Source of the DNA: CAYQJS01 sp964417895 | Lineage (GTDB): Bacteria; Chloroflexota; UBA6077; SHYK01 | Assembly (NCBI GenBank): GCA_964417895.1 | Contig: CAYQJS010000027.1 | Coordinates: 1 to 64,000 of the forward strand | Direction of reading: 5' to 3' | Length of the DNA: 64,000 bases | In this document: positions 17,243 through 26,271 of the stretch, piece after piece | Position numbering within the stretch: the first letter of the stretch is position 1 | How the letters are laid out: every line of letters begins with the position of its first letter | Translations under genes and position numbers: made by a program | The notes under the pieces: generated by a model | What the model was told of the DNA's origin: nothing | Seen by the model: only the letters and a program-made list of their open reading frames with translations | Databases searched by the model: none

Positions 17243-19003
17243 ATGACTCCAGCTCGTTCGCGAACGATCATCGCCATCGTCGCCGGTCTGTCGATCCTCG
17301 CCTCGGCGTGCGCCGCCCCCGCCGGACCCGCGGGACGCGCCGGGCAGGACGTCGCCAGCGGCACCGCCCGCAAGACGACGGCTGTCCTGGCCGTCAGCGC
17401 CAACATTCCGGCCCTGTCGTGGGCCTACGCGGGCACCAGCGCCGGTGGCGCCTACTCGTTCGCCGAGCTGTACATGCAGGGGCTGGTGACCAGCGGCATC
17501 ACCACGTCAGCGCCAGAGCCGCGCATCGCAGCGGAGCTGCCCTCCCTCGACAAGGGGAGCGCCCAGCTGCTGCCGGACGGCAAGATGCGCGTCACGTGGC
17601 GGATTCGGCCCGACGCGAAATGGGCCGACGGCATCGACCTCACCGCGAAAGACTACCTGTTCGGCTTCGAGGCGTTGAAGGACCCGCAGACACCACTCCC
17701 CGGAGCTACCACCGTCGTCAACATCGGGCCTCTGGTCGAGGCGCTCGAAGTGGTCGACGACAAGACGTTTGTCATGCAATGGGTGCGGCCCTTCTATCAG
17801 TTCGACTCTATGGGCTTCCTCACCCTCCAACCAATCCCCACCCACGTGCTGCGTAGCCTGTGGGATGAGCGCAACCTGGACGCGATCCTCAATCATCCCT
17901 ACTGGCGGGGTGAGTATTTCCAGGTGGGCCCCTACCGGCCCACTCGCTTCGAGCCCCAGGTCGAGATCGTGTTCGAGGCGGTCCCCACGTATTTCCTGGG
18001 CAAACCCAAGATCGACACGATCATCCTCAAGCAGTTCGGCGATGCCAACACCCTCTATGCCGCTGTGCTGGCCAAGACGATCGACCTTACGGCAGATAAC
18101 GCTATCCAGCCCGAGAACGCCATCGAGCTGAGGCAGCAATGGGAGCGCAGTGGCGAGGGGAAGGTCTACATCGGCTACGGCACGAGCCGAGGCATCTTCC
18201 CCCAGTTCAGCCAGGCCTATCAAACCGAACCCGCCATGCTGGATGCCCGCGTCCGACAGGCGCTGTACGCGGCCGTGGATCGCGAGAGCTGGGCGGGCGT
18301 TGCCCTTTCAGGCTTGACCCAGAACACGGCTTACTCGCTCTTGCCCCCTGACCACCCGGTGTACGACTTCACCAAGGACAGCCTTCGAGCATATCGCTAT
18401 GACACGCAGCAGGCGCTACGCCTGTTGGCAGAAATGGGCTGGACGCGCGGCGCGGACGGCATGTTGGTCAACGGTGCGGACGGCCGCCGTTTCCGGGTGG
18501 AGATCTGGACAACCCAGGACAACGATAACGAGGCAGCCATCCTGGGCGATATGTGGAAGCAGGTTGGCATCGATTCGGCCATCACCATCATCCCTAACGC
18601 CCAGATAGACAACCGCGAGTACCGGCAGTCCTACGCCGGCGTCGAGATCAGTGCCCGTGGCTATGGCGACGCCATCCTCACCCGAGCGGAGTGCTCCACA
18701 GGCTCGGCGCCGCCGCGCTACACGGGCAGCAACCGGGGCCACTACTGCAACCCGCAGATGGACGAGCTGATCGCCAGCTACCGGTCGAGCATCACGCACG
18801 CCGACCAGGGACGCTGGATCGGCGAGATCGCCAGGCTGCACGCGCAGGACCTGCCCGTGATGCAGCTCTACTTCAACCTGAGCCACCCCACGGTGATCCG
18901 GGGGCTCAACGCGCTCGCCAACGACTGGACGGGTGGAATTCAGGCCGGGGGGTTCTACGGAAGCTACTTCCGGAATTCGCATCTGTGGGAATGGGACGGG
19001 TAG
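17243..19003 (+). CDS. ABC-type substrate-binding lipoprotein, family 5 (tandem paralogue)
   Basis: A 586-residue paralogue of the preceding gene, with matching segments along the whole length (for example NTAYSLLPP, YIGYGTSRGIFP, NRGHYCNP, VMQLYFNLSHPTV). The lipobox is SILASAC. ATG 17243 has TGGAGGG 8 nt upstream. The pair clearly arose by tandem duplication and has diverged moderately. Both lack a cognate permease here, so they may share a transporter encoded elsewhere or act as sensors/chaperones. Confidence 0.9.
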   Translation: MTPARSRTIIAIVAGLSILASACAAPAGPAGRAGQDVASGTARKTTAVLAVSANIPALSWAYAGTSAGGAYSFAELYMQGLVTSGITTSAPEPRIAAELPSLDKGSAQLLPDGKMRVTWRIRPDAKWADGIDLTAKDYLFGFEALKDPQTPLPGATTVVNIGPLVEALEVVDDKTFVMQWVRPFYQFDSMGFLTLQPIPTHVLRSLWDERNLDAILNHPYWRGEYFQVGPYRPTRFEPQVEIVFEAVPTYFLGKPKIDTIILKQFGDANTLYAAVLAKTIDLTADNAIQPENAIELRQQWERSGEGKVYIGYGTSRGIFPQFSQAYQTEPAMLDARVRQALYAAVDRESWAGVALSGLTQNTAYSLLPPDHPVYDFTKDSLRAYRYDTQQALRLLAEMGWTRGADGMLVNGADGRRFRVEIWTTQDNDNEAAILGDMWKQVGIDSAITIIPNAQIDNREYRQSYAGVEISARGYGDAILTRAECSTGSAPPRYTGSNRGHYCNPQMDELIASYRSSITHADQGRWIGEIARLHAQDLPVMQLYFNLSHPTVIRGLNALANDWTGGIQAGGFYGSYFRNSHLWEWDG

Positions 19004-19009
19004 CCGTCA

Positions 19010-19131
19010 TTCTGAGCCGCGGGCGAAGAATCTGTGGGCACGATGCTTCGTCCGCCTCAGGCGGGCCCAGCATGACACGCTCCCCCTCCCCGTGAAAGGG
19101 GGGGAGGGGGGGGGGGTGGGGGGGCCTCGAC
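19010..19131. repeat. Dispersed repeat followed by G-rich run
   Basis: Starts with a divergent copy of the TGAGCCGC-GGCGAAG element (compare 26118-26181), ending CAGCATGACACGC. Then comes a poly-purine stretch (about 19097-19128) made almost entirely of G on the plus strand. The G run could form a quadruplex or be an assembly weak point. It lies directly before the GTG start of the reductase gene. Confidence 0.6.
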
Positions 19132-19872
19132 GTGGCCGATGACAACCGCGTAGCCCTCATCACCGGCGGCGCCCGCGGTATCGGGCGGGCGATCGGGCTC
19201 GATCTCGCCGCGCAGGGGTGGTCCGTCGCCCTCTGCTACCGCACGAGCGCTGCTGACGCCGAGGAAACACGGGCGCAGATCGAGGCGCTCGGAGCGCGGG
19301 CGCTGGCCGTGAAGAGCGACGTGTCGGACCCCGAGGCCGCCGAGGCCCTGGCGCGAACCGTCGAGGACGCCTGGGGCCGTATCGATGCCCTGGTGAACTG
19401 CGCGGGGCCCTATCACCGCGTCGACGTCCTGAAGGAGACGCCCGAGGGCTGGCGCGAGATGTTCACCAACAACCTCGATCCAGTCTTCTACCTGAGCCGC
19501 CTCGTTGCGCCGGGGATGATCGAGCGCGGCTGGGGGCGCATCATCGCATTCGGCATGGCCACTGCCGACCAGTTGACGGCGCAGCCGGGGATCACCGCCC
19601 ACTACATCGCCAAGGCTGGCGTCCTGGTACTCACGCGCACCCTCGCCCGCGCCCTGGCGCCGCATGGCATCACAGTGAATGCCATCTCGCCAGGGTTCAT
19701 CGACTCCGGGAGCGCGCCGCCCGAGGAGCTGGAGGCGATGGCGAAGCGCATCCCGGCTGGGTACATCGGCACCACCCAGGACGCCGTGAACGTGGTGCGC
19801 TTCCTGCTGTCAGATGAGGCGCGCTACGTGACGGGCGCCAACATCCACCTCAGCGGCGGCTGGGGGATCTAA
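19132..19872 (+). CDS. Short-chain dehydrogenase/reductase
   Basis: A 246-residue classical SDR. The NAD(P) motif is TGGARGIGRAIG and the catalytic Tyr-Lys pair is in HYIAKAGV. The Ser that normally sits before it is not in its usual context (the segment reads GRIIAFGMATADQL). The ending GANIHLSGGWGI matches the FabG/FolM side of the family. It could be a 3-oxoacyl-ACP reductase or a pteridine-type reductase. Start is GTG 19132 immediately after a G-rich repeat, so the ribosome-binding site is unusual. Confidence 0.8.
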   Translation: MADDNRVALITGGARGIGRAIGLDLAAQGWSVALCYRTSAADAEETRAQIEALGARALAVKSDVSDPEAAEALARTVEDAWGRIDALVNCAGPYHRVDVLKETPEGWREMFTNNLDPVFYLSRLVAPGMIERGWGRIIAFGMATADQLTAQPGITAHYIAKAGVLVLTRTLARALAPHGITVNAISPGFIDSGSAPPEELEAMAKRIPAGYIGTTQDAVNVVRFLLSDEARYVTGANIHLSGGWGI

Positions 19873-19891
19873 GGTGGGCCCCCACCCCCAG

Positions 19892-19918
19892 CCCCTCCCC
19901 CAATTTCTGGGGGAGGGG
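19892..19918. repeat. GC-rich palindrome
   Basis: Perfect 11-bp inverted repeat CCCCTCCCCCA / TGGGGGAGGGG with a 5-nt ATTTC loop, 20 nt after the reductase stop. It may serve as a transcript 3' end, but there is no T tract. It belongs to the same palindrome class seen near 31990, 34360 and 60430. Confidence 0.6.
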
Positions 19919-19996
19919 AGCCCGGAGCGAGGCAGGCCTGGCCGGTCAATCCCTCCTAATAACATTTGAGCGAGAAGGCGAAGTTGGGGTCTTACG

Positions 19997-21033
19997 TTGC
20001 AGGAGGACTCAATTCGGACCGTCAGCGAGGTGACTCGGACTGAACCCGCCCTCCACGGTGTAATCGCGCTGCTCGCAAGAAGGCACGGAGCGCGACAGAA
20101 CGTCGGAAGGAGTAGGTTGTATCGTTTGGGATCAGCCTTAACCTGCTCCGTCAACTACTCGAAGCTCCTAGGTAATCACAAGTACTTCTTCGGCCTCGCC
20201 AGAGAAGTCGTTGAACAAGATCACGATTACTCGCCGACCGACCTGGGCGACTTCGTGCTGTTGGTGTGCGGCTCGGTTGATACCGTTCTGGTCCTACCCC
20301 ACCGGCTCGTCCTCGAAGCGATGAGCGGTGTTGTGAGTCGGAAGCTCGATATCTTCCTCGATGACGGCAGCTTCATCCTTCAGACCACGAGGCACCCGAA
20401 GCTGGACGTCACCCAGTTCCTGAACGCGTACCCCAGCTATTCCCGCCGGAGTGATCAGTCGGATGAACCGGTCGAGACGACCGAGCCTGCAGATCGCCGG
20501 CACGTCAAGATACAGTGGGCCCTGATCAGGCTAGGCGTAGCGGAAGGCTGCTCAGTGTGGGTGCCGCCGTCCGACCGCAGCCTCTCCTACGAGCGTCACG
20601 GCTTCGATGTGCTCACGCTGGACAGGCTGCCGCACTTCGGATTCGACGAGAACGCGCGGCGTATCGTGCAAAATATCGATGTCCTCTGGCTGACTCGCAA
20701 CGTCATCACGAAGGCATTCGAGATCGAATCAACGACCTCCATTTATAGTGGGCTGTTGCGACTTAATGACCTGGTGTTAGCACAGCCGAACAATAAGATT
20801 GAGCTGTATATCGCAGCAGCAAGGTCAAGACGGGATAGGTTCGTGACCAGCTCATGCGCCCGTCTTTCCAACCGCTCATCGAACGATGTCAATTTGTAGC
20901 GTTCGAATACCTAGAGGAGCAAGACTCGCGACTTGCAGGCTTTCCTTTAGACAGCGGCGCACGCGTAAGTGGTTTGGTCCGCGGCGAGTACTTCCCCGTG
21001 CCAGAGCATTACGCCTATCCGGCGGGCCTCTAA
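19997..21033 (+). pseudogene. Nuclease-like protein (PD-(D/E)xK-type motif), frameshifted near its C-terminus
   Basis: The first frame (to 20899) encodes a protein with IDVLWLTRNVITKAFEIESTTSI, where IDVLW and AFEIE resemble the core of PD-(D/E)xK nucleases, followed by YSGLLRLNDL. Near 20838-20840 the sense shifts: the expected continuation (DQLMRPSFQPL, then VRGEYFPVPEHYAYP) is found in another frame and stops at 21033. Adding one G to AGG restores it. The start is uncertain; TTG 19997 is the first candidate. Lower GC and different codon choice from its neighbours suggest acquisition by transfer. Function is not known; restriction-like activity is only a guess. Confidence 0.6.
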
Positions 21034-21084
21034 ATGCGGGAGTCGGAGCGCGAGGAGGCTCGGACCGAGGGCAGAGGAGAGCCG

Positions 21085-21327
21085 ATGAAGCGCTACCACT
21101 TCAACGTTGGAAATAGCACGGACGGACCAGTCGGTTACTGCGCGTCCGTCTATGCTGAGTCCCCAGAAGACGCCCTGGGAATGCTAAGGGAGCTCCTCGC
21201 TGGAGATGGATGCCTCGGTGAGCTTGTTGACGACCGCAGCACCGAGCTGCACGGGGGGATCGACTACCTCAACGTCTACTTTAATGCCGATAGAGTCACG
21301 GTGGACGACATCGACGAGGAGGAATGA
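21085..21327 (+). CDS. Hypothetical small acidic protein (80 aa)
   Basis: ATG 21085 has AGGAG 8 nt upstream. The protein is acidic with an aromatic N-terminus (MKRYHFNVGNSTDGPVGY) and an acidic end (TVDDIDEEE). It follows the frameshifted nuclease-like gene by 51 nt and may belong to the same acquired segment. No family recognised. Confidence 0.6.
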   Translation: MKRYHFNVGNSTDGPVGYCASVYAESPEDALGMLRELLAGDGCLGELVDDRSTELHGGIDYLNVYFNADRVTVDDIDEEE

Positions 21328-21349
21328 TCGCTTTGGAAGGCCGCAAGGC

Positions 21350-22786
21350 CTACAGCTCCGGCCTCCTCCGCCCCCACCCCGCAGCCTGCTCGTAGGCGAA
21401 AGCCGCCGCGAGGATCGTCGCCTCCTCGAAGGGGCGGCCGGCGATCTGGATCGCCAGTGGGAGGCCAGGCGGGTCGGTCGAGAAGCCAGCGGGCACGACA
21501 ACGGCCGGGAAGCCCGAGAGGTTGAACATCGTGTTCAGCGGCGTCGCGCCGAAACGGCCGGGTGGCGCCACCGTGTCTCGCGCTGGCGTCACGAAGACGT
21601 CGATCTCCCGAAACGTGGCCCGTAGCTCGCGGATGAACAGCGTGCGCATTTGCTGCGCCCGATGGTACGCAGCGGCTGGGATCAGCGATCCCGCAACCAC
21701 CTGTGGGCGAACGAAGGTGTCGGCTCCATAGTCGGCGCCGGTGCGCAGATACCGACGGTGGTAGGCCGCCGCCTCGCAGATGCGAATGACCCGCTGGCAC
21801 GCCTGCGCCGCGAAGAACGATTCGGGCAGAGCCACCTCCTGGACCAGCGCGCCGGCATCCCGAAATACCTGGAGCCCATCGTGAAAGGCGTTCCGCACGT
21901 CGCGGTCCGCGCCTTGCAAGAGGGCTTCGGGGGGAACGCCGATGCGCCACCCCTTCACCCCGCTCTTCAGTCGCCCCAGGTAGTCGGGCACGACAACGCG
22001 AGCCGAGGCCGGATCCCCAGGGTCGTGGCCCGCGATGGCGCCCAGCACGACCGCGCAGTCCTCCACCGTCTTCGCCAGCGGGCCGACGTGGTCCAGCGAC
22101 CAGGAGATGGCCACAACCCCTCGGCGGCTGACCCGTCCGTACGTGGGTTTGAGCCCGACCACGCCGCACACGCTCGCCGGCAGGCGGACCGACCCCGACG
22201 TATCCCCGCCGTTGGCGGCCATCAACATGTCGGCGGCGACGGCCGCGGCCGACCCGCCGCTCGACCCGCCGGGGTCGCGCGTCGGATCCCAGGGATTGTG
22301 CGTGCCCGGCGTTGCCCCACCGAAGGACCACTCGGGCAGGTTCGTCTTCCCGACGATGATGGCGCCCGAATCCTTCAGTTTTTCCACCACGGTCGCGTCA
22401 AACGGGGGAACGAATCCCGCCAGGATCGGCGAGCGGGCCGCCGTGGGTAGCTCCGTTGTGTAGTGCGTGTCTTTGACGCCGACCGGCATGCCGTGCAGCT
22501 TGCCCCGGTAGCGGCCCATCGCCAGGTCGTGCTCTGCGTCCTTCGCTAGCTCCACGCATTGCTCAGGGTCGAGCCGTGCCACGAACGCGCCTAACCGCGG
22601 CTCGAGGCGCTCGGTGCGCGCCAGCACCGCCCGCATGAGATCGACCGGCGACACCTCCCCCGACGCGATTCGGCTCGCCGCCTCGGCGATGGAGAGCCGC
22701 GCCAGCTGCTCCTCTTCGTTCTCGCCGTGGGGGATGCCGAAACCTCGAAGAAATGCCCGGCGCGACAGGCGGCGTGGCTCGCTCAT
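21350..22786 (-). CDS. Amidase (amidase signature family)
   Basis: A 478-residue amidase-signature hydrolase. The catalytic triad is complete: Lys105 in PVGVKDTHYT, cis-Ser176 in GGSSGGSA, and nucleophile Ser199 in DTSGSVRLP. The N-terminus has an RRAFLRGF motif resembling a twin-arginine signal, but no hydrophobic stretch follows, so export is doubtful. Its ATG overlaps the TGA of the upstream 83-aa gene (ATGA), so it is coupled to a GatC/AtzG-like partner. This points to an AtzE- or GatA-like heteromeric amidase. Substrate unknown. Confidence 0.9.
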   Translation of the reverse strand: MSEPRRLSRRAFLRGFGIPHGENEEEQLARLSIAEAASRIASGEVSPVDLMRAVLARTERLEPRLGAFVARLDPEQCVELAKDAEHDLAMGRYRGKLHGMPVGVKDTHYTTELPTAARSPILAGFVPPFDATVVEKLKDSGAIIVGKTNLPEWSFGGATPGTHNPWDPTRDPGGSSGGSAAAVAADMLMAANGGDTSGSVRLPASVCGVVGLKPTYGRVSRRGVVAISWSLDHVGPLAKTVEDCAVVLGAIAGHDPGDPASARVVVPDYLGRLKSGVKGWRIGVPPEALLQGADRDVRNAFHDGLQVFRDAGALVQEVALPESFFAAQACQRVIRICEAAAYHRRYLRTGADYGADTFVRPQVVAGSLIPAAAYHRAQQMRTLFIRELRATFREIDVFVTPARDTVAPPGRFGATPLNTMFNLSGFPAVVVPAGFSTDPPGLPLAIQIAGRPFEEATILAAAFAYEQAAGWGRRRPEL

Positions 22787-23034
22787 GGACGCTCGGGCTC
22801 CGCTCGGGAGACTGGCTCCGCCGGTGGCGCGCCCCATTCGGCGAGGTCGAGCGCGGCGAGGGGCTCCTCCTCGAGGGACACGTCGACGGCCTCGATGGTA
22901 TCGATGAGCTGCTGGTACTCCCGGTAGAGCGCCGCTACATCGGCGGCTTCCGCCTCGGCCATCGGGATGCCCGACTGCCGCGCGAGCTCCCGGACCAGGG
23001 CCTCGAAGCTCGCATCGTAGATTGATTCCGACAC
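22783..23034 (-). CDS. GatC/AtzG-like small amidase partner
   Basis: An 83-residue helical acidic protein starting at GTG 23034. Its size, its LIDTIEAVDVSLEEEPL segment and its ATGA coupling to the amidase gene match the small GatC/AtzG-like partners that stabilise amidase-signature enzymes. Its first 45 nt are nearly duplicated at 23707-23751. Assignment rests on context and overall look rather than on a diagnostic motif. Confidence 0.65.
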   Translation of the reverse strand: MSESIYDASFEALVRELARQSGIPMAEAEAADVAALYREYQQLIDTIEAVDVSLEEEPLAALDLAEWGAPPAEPVSRAEPERP

Positions 23035-23045
23035 GATAGCGGGAG

Positions 23046-23615
23046 CTATCGACTACCGCTTGCCCAGAAGCGCGACACGGGACATGCGAAGTCAGGCAAG
23101 AGAGGCGAAGTCAGCGCCTCGGTCTCACTCAGCACGGCGACGAGTTGCAGCTGCTCGCCCTGGCGTCGGTAGACCTGGATGGTGTGGGCGAGGTAGTCCG
23201 CCATCCAGTATTCGCGAACGCCCTGGCGTGAATAGAGCTGGAGCTTCAGTTCGCGGTCACGCACCTGGTTCACGACCCCCGGGGAGAGGACCTCCACGAT
23301 GAGGTCCGGAGCGTAGTGGAAATGGCCGGCCCCATCCATCGTTTCAGCCCAGGTGTCACTGCTGAACCAGACCAGGTCTGGAGCCACATTGTTGTCGTCG
23401 GAGAAGATGATTCCGGGGGCCTGGAGCACCGCCCCGCCCCCGCTTCGAATGATCCACTGATGGATCTCCAATGCGATACGAGAGCACGTGTACTGGTGAA
23501 GCCCATGCGGCTGTCTCGTCACGTGCAGGTCTCCTTCGATGATCTCGTACCGTACCCCCTCCACGTCTGGGAGGAGCTCCAGATCAGCCGTCGTGTAGCG
23601 GAACGCGGTAGTCAT
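23046..23615 (-). CDS. Uma2 family (PD-(D/E)xK-fold) nuclease-like protein
   Basis: A 189-residue Uma2/DUF820 protein. Core residues are visible: Asp80 in VAPDLVW and Glu108 in APDLIVEVLSPG, followed by a KLQLYSRQGVREYW block typical of the family. ATG 23615 has GGGAGGG 5 nt upstream. It lies between an intact GatC-like gene and a truncated copy of that gene's start, suggesting the segment was inserted or duplicated. Activity of Uma2 proteins is largely inferred from fold. Confidence 0.88.
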   Translation of the reverse strand: MTTAFRYTTADLELLPDVEGVRYEIIEGDLHVTRQPHGLHQYTCSRIALEIHQWIIRSGGGAVLQAPGIIFSDDNNVAPDLVWFSSDTWAETMDGAGHFHYAPDLIVEVLSPGVVNQVRDRELKLQLYSRQGVREYWMADYLAHTIQVYRRQGEQLQLVAVLSETEALTSPLLPDFACPVSRFWASGSR

Positions 23616-23637
23616 CGGAACCCTCCCGTCCTGCGCC

Positions 23638-23751
23638 TCATCCGGAGTATAGCCGGTGGTTGGTCGCTGACAGCGCCGCACCCTCGACGTCACCCGGCAG
23701 CAGCTCCCGCACCAGGACCTCGAAGCTCGCATCGTAGATTGATTCCGCCAT
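23638..23751 (-). pseudogene. Truncated duplicate of the GatC-like gene start
   Basis: An ATG-started 37-codon frame whose first 16 residues (MAESIYDASFEVLVRE) match the start of the protein at 22783-23034 (SESIYDASFEALVRE), with near-identical DNA. After residue 17 the similarity ends and an unrelated tail follows. It lies just upstream of the Uma2 gene. Confidence 0.65.
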
Positions 23752-23880
23752 GGCCTGCTCCAGACGTGACGCGGCTCACAGTATAGTGATCCGCCTTTAC
23801 AGGCGGGGGCCAGTCCAGTATCGTTGCGGAACGCGGCACGACCCGACCGCTCGGCGTGCCGAGCAGCCCTGGGGGATTAC

Positions 23881-26100
23881 ATGCGCTTCTATCGGTACTC
23901 GCGCTGGGACGGGACCCAGGACATCGACGCCTTCACCCCCGAAGACGTCATGCAGCAGATAGCAGACGAGATGCTGGAGGACGGCAGCCTTCGCAGCGCG
24001 TTGCGACGCATGCTGCAGCGCGGCGCCGAGTTCTCCAGCGGACGCAGGATGATGGGCCTCCAGGAGCTGCTGGAGCGCCTGCGGGGCGCACGGACCCGCA
24101 ACCTCGATCGCTACAACCTGGGCTCGGTTCTCGACGACATCACCGAGCGTCTCGAGCAGGTCCTTGAAACTGAGCGGCGCGGCATCGGCCGCCGCCTGGG
24201 CGAGGAGCCTGACGACTCAGGGGACAGGGGACAGGGGACAGGGGACAGGGCGGAGGACGACGACGACGCGGAGAGACGGGGACCGGGCGACGCGGAGAAT
24301 GAGGGGCGAGAGGAGCGCCCTCACCCCAACCCTCTCCCAGAGGGAGAGGGGGCAGATCGAGAGTCAGAGGCGGCCGCCTCCCAGACCCCTGGCTCCCGGC
24401 CCCCGACCCCCGGCCAGGCCCCTGGATCGAGCGACCCCATGTTCCGCGAGATCCTCGAGGGGATGGCCCGCAAGCACCTCGAACAGCTCGACCACCTGCC
24501 GCCAGACGTCGGCGGGCGCATCAAAGAGCTGCGCGACTACGACTTCATGGAGCCCGAAGCCCGGCGCCAGTTCGAAGAGCTACTCCAGATGCTGCAGCAG
24601 CAGGTCATGCAGAGCTATTTCCGCGGCATGCAGCAAGGGCTGCAGTCCCTCACGCCGGAGGCTCTGCAGCAGATCCAGCAGATGGTGCACGACCTGAACC
24701 AGCTTCTAGAGAAGCGGCGGCGCGGCGAAGATGTCGAGGCGGACTTCGAAGATTTCATGAAAAAGTGGGGCCAGTTCTTCCCGCAGGGGATCGAGAACGT
24801 CGATCAGCTTGCCGAGCACATGCAGCAGCAGATCGCCCAGATGGAGTCGCTGCTCAACTCGATGACCCCCGAGATGCGCCAGCAGCTGGAGGACATGGTC
24901 GACTCGATCTTCCAGGACAGCAAGCTCCAGTGGGAGATGGCCCAGCTGGCCGCCAACCTCCAGCGCCTCGCCCCCACCCGGGGCGACTCGGGCGACTACC
25001 CCTTTGGGGGCGATGAGCCGCTCACCCTCCAGGAAGCCATGAAGCTCATGGGCGATATGAACAGCTTCGGCGACCTCGAGCGCGAGATCATGCAGTCGAT
25101 GCGAGCCAATGACGCCTCCAACATCGACGCCGACGAGGTCGGGCGCCTCCTGGGCGAGGAGGCTCGCCAGATGACCGAGCAAATGCAGCAGATCACCCGG
25201 ATGCTGGAAGAGGCGGGGCTCATCAAGCGGAAGGGCAACGACTGGGAGCTAACACCGCGCGCCTTGCGGAAGATCGGCGAGCGTGCCCTCGAGGACATCT
25301 TCGGCAAGCTGAAGAGCAGCACGTTCGGCGAGCACGGGCTTGAGCAGAGTGGCGTCGGAATCGAGCGGCTAGATGAAACGAAGCCCTACCAGTTCGGCGA
25401 CCAATTCCTGATCGATACCCAGAGAAGCGTCATGAACGCCCTGAGGCGCGAGGGTGGGGGCACGCCGGTCCGCATCCACATGGACGACTTCGAGGTGTAT
25501 CGCACGGAGTCGCTCACCCAGTGCTCCACGGTCATCATGCTGGACATGAGCTACTCGATGATGATGGCGGGGCGGTTCCAGGCGGGCCGCAAAGTCGCGC
25601 TCGCCCTCGATTCCCTCATCCGCTGGCAGTTCCCCAAAGACAACCTGTATGTCGTCGCCTTTTCATACTTCGTGCTCACCCTGCGCCCGGAGATGCTGCT
25701 GGATAGCTATTGGGTCGAGTACGGAGGGGGCACCAACTTCCAGGAGGCGCTGCGGCAGGCGCGGCTCCTCCTGGCGAAGCACAAGGCTGGCACGAAGCAG
25801 ATCATCATGATTACCGATGGCCAGCCGACGACGTTCAGTAGCTGGTCCGGCGATGATGGGTGGGGCTGGGGCCGGCGCTCGCCGCGAGCGCTCGAGGAGA
25901 CACTGCGCGAGGTGGTGCGCTGCACCAAAGACGACATCACCATCAACCTGTTCATGATGGAGCGCGAGCGCCACCTCTCGGAGTTCGTGGCCACGATGGC
26001 GCGCCTGAACCGCGGCCGCGCCTTCTATGCCACGCCCAGCCGCCTGGGCGAGTACATCCTGCTGGATTACGTGAACAACAAGCGCAAGGTCGTGCGCTAA
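23881..26100 (+). CDS. VWA-domain protein
   Basis: A 739-residue protein with a C-terminal von Willebrand factor A domain. The metal-ion-dependent adhesion motif is D555-x-S-x-S (DMSYSM), with GGGTNF and TDGQPTT as its further parts. The N-terminal two thirds are helical and glutamine-rich. Residues about 110-182 are low-complexity sequence derived from repeat DNA: four GGGGACA-type units (24218-24250) and a TCACCCCAACCCTCTCCCAG element. Such proteins usually work with a MoxR-type AAA ATPase, but none is encoded here. ATG 23881 follows a GGGGGA ribosome-binding site. Confidence 0.85.
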   Translation: MRFYRYSRWDGTQDIDAFTPEDVMQQIADEMLEDGSLRSALRRMLQRGAEFSSGRRMMGLQELLERLRGARTRNLDRYNLGSVLDDITERLEQVLETERRGIGRRLGEEPDDSGDRGQGTGDRAEDDDDAERRGPGDAENEGREERPHPNPLPEGEGADRESEAAASQTPGSRPPTPGQAPGSSDPMFREILEGMARKHLEQLDHLPPDVGGRIKELRDYDFMEPEARRQFEELLQMLQQQVMQSYFRGMQQGLQSLTPEALQQIQQMVHDLNQLLEKRRRGEDVEADFEDFMKKWGQFFPQGIENVDQLAEHMQQQIAQMESLLNSMTPEMRQQLEDMVDSIFQDSKLQWEMAQLAANLQRLAPTRGDSGDYPFGGDEPLTLQEAMKLMGDMNSFGDLEREIMQSMRANDASNIDADEVGRLLGEEARQMTEQMQQITRMLEEAGLIKRKGNDWELTPRALRKIGERALEDIFGKLKSSTFGEHGLEQSGVGIERLDETKPYQFGDQFLIDTQRSVMNALRREGGGTPVRIHMDDFEVYRTESLTQCSTVIMLDMSYSMMMAGRFQAGRKVALALDSLIRWQFPKDNLYVVAFSYFVLTLRPEMLLDSYWVEYGGGTNFQEALRQARLLLAKHKAGTKQIIMITDGQPTTFSSWSGDDGWGWGRRSPRALEETLREVVRCTKDDITINLFMMERERHLSEFVATMARLNRGRAFYATPSRLGEYILLDYVNNKRKVVR
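24218..24351 (+). repeat. In-frame repeat DNA inside the VWA gene
   Basis: An 8-bp tandem repeat (ACAGGGG, four copies, 24218-24250) and a palindromic element at 24318-24351 whose arms are CCCTCTCCC / GGGAGAGGG. The same palindrome occurs between genes at 33560-33590, 41207-41236 and 43110-43155. Here it is translated in frame as HPNPLPEGEG. Confidence 0.75.
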
Positions 26101-26117
26101 CGGACCGACCTTAGGTC

Positions 26118-26181
26118 TGTCATGCTGAGCCGCAGGCGAAGCATCTGACGGCAGATCCTTCGCCTGCGGCTCAGCATGACA
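26118..26181. terminator. Large near-perfect palindrome, probable bidirectional terminator
   Basis: Arms of 24 bp are exact inverted copies (TGTCATGCTGAGCCGCAGGC at the left end), and inner ATCTG/CAGAT extends the stem to a 4-nt loop. It lies between the convergent VWA and BrkB-type genes. Related, more diverged copies are at 19010-19076 and 10202-10258, so it is also a dispersed repeat family. Confidence 0.7.
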
Positions 26182-26271
26182 CCGGAAGGGACCCACTTCC
26201 CCCTACTTGCGGGCGCTATTTTGATCAAGCTCCTTCGGCGGGCGTTCCATTCCCGTCTCCGCGTCGAGAGA

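Noticed and set aside
19097..19128. Poly-G run as a functional quadruplex promoter element
   Set aside because: It may be an assembly or repeat artefact next to dispersed repeats; position alone does not support a function.
24218..24351. CRISPR array
   Set aside because: The repeat units are 8 bp with no spacers, and no cas genes are present anywhere in the window.
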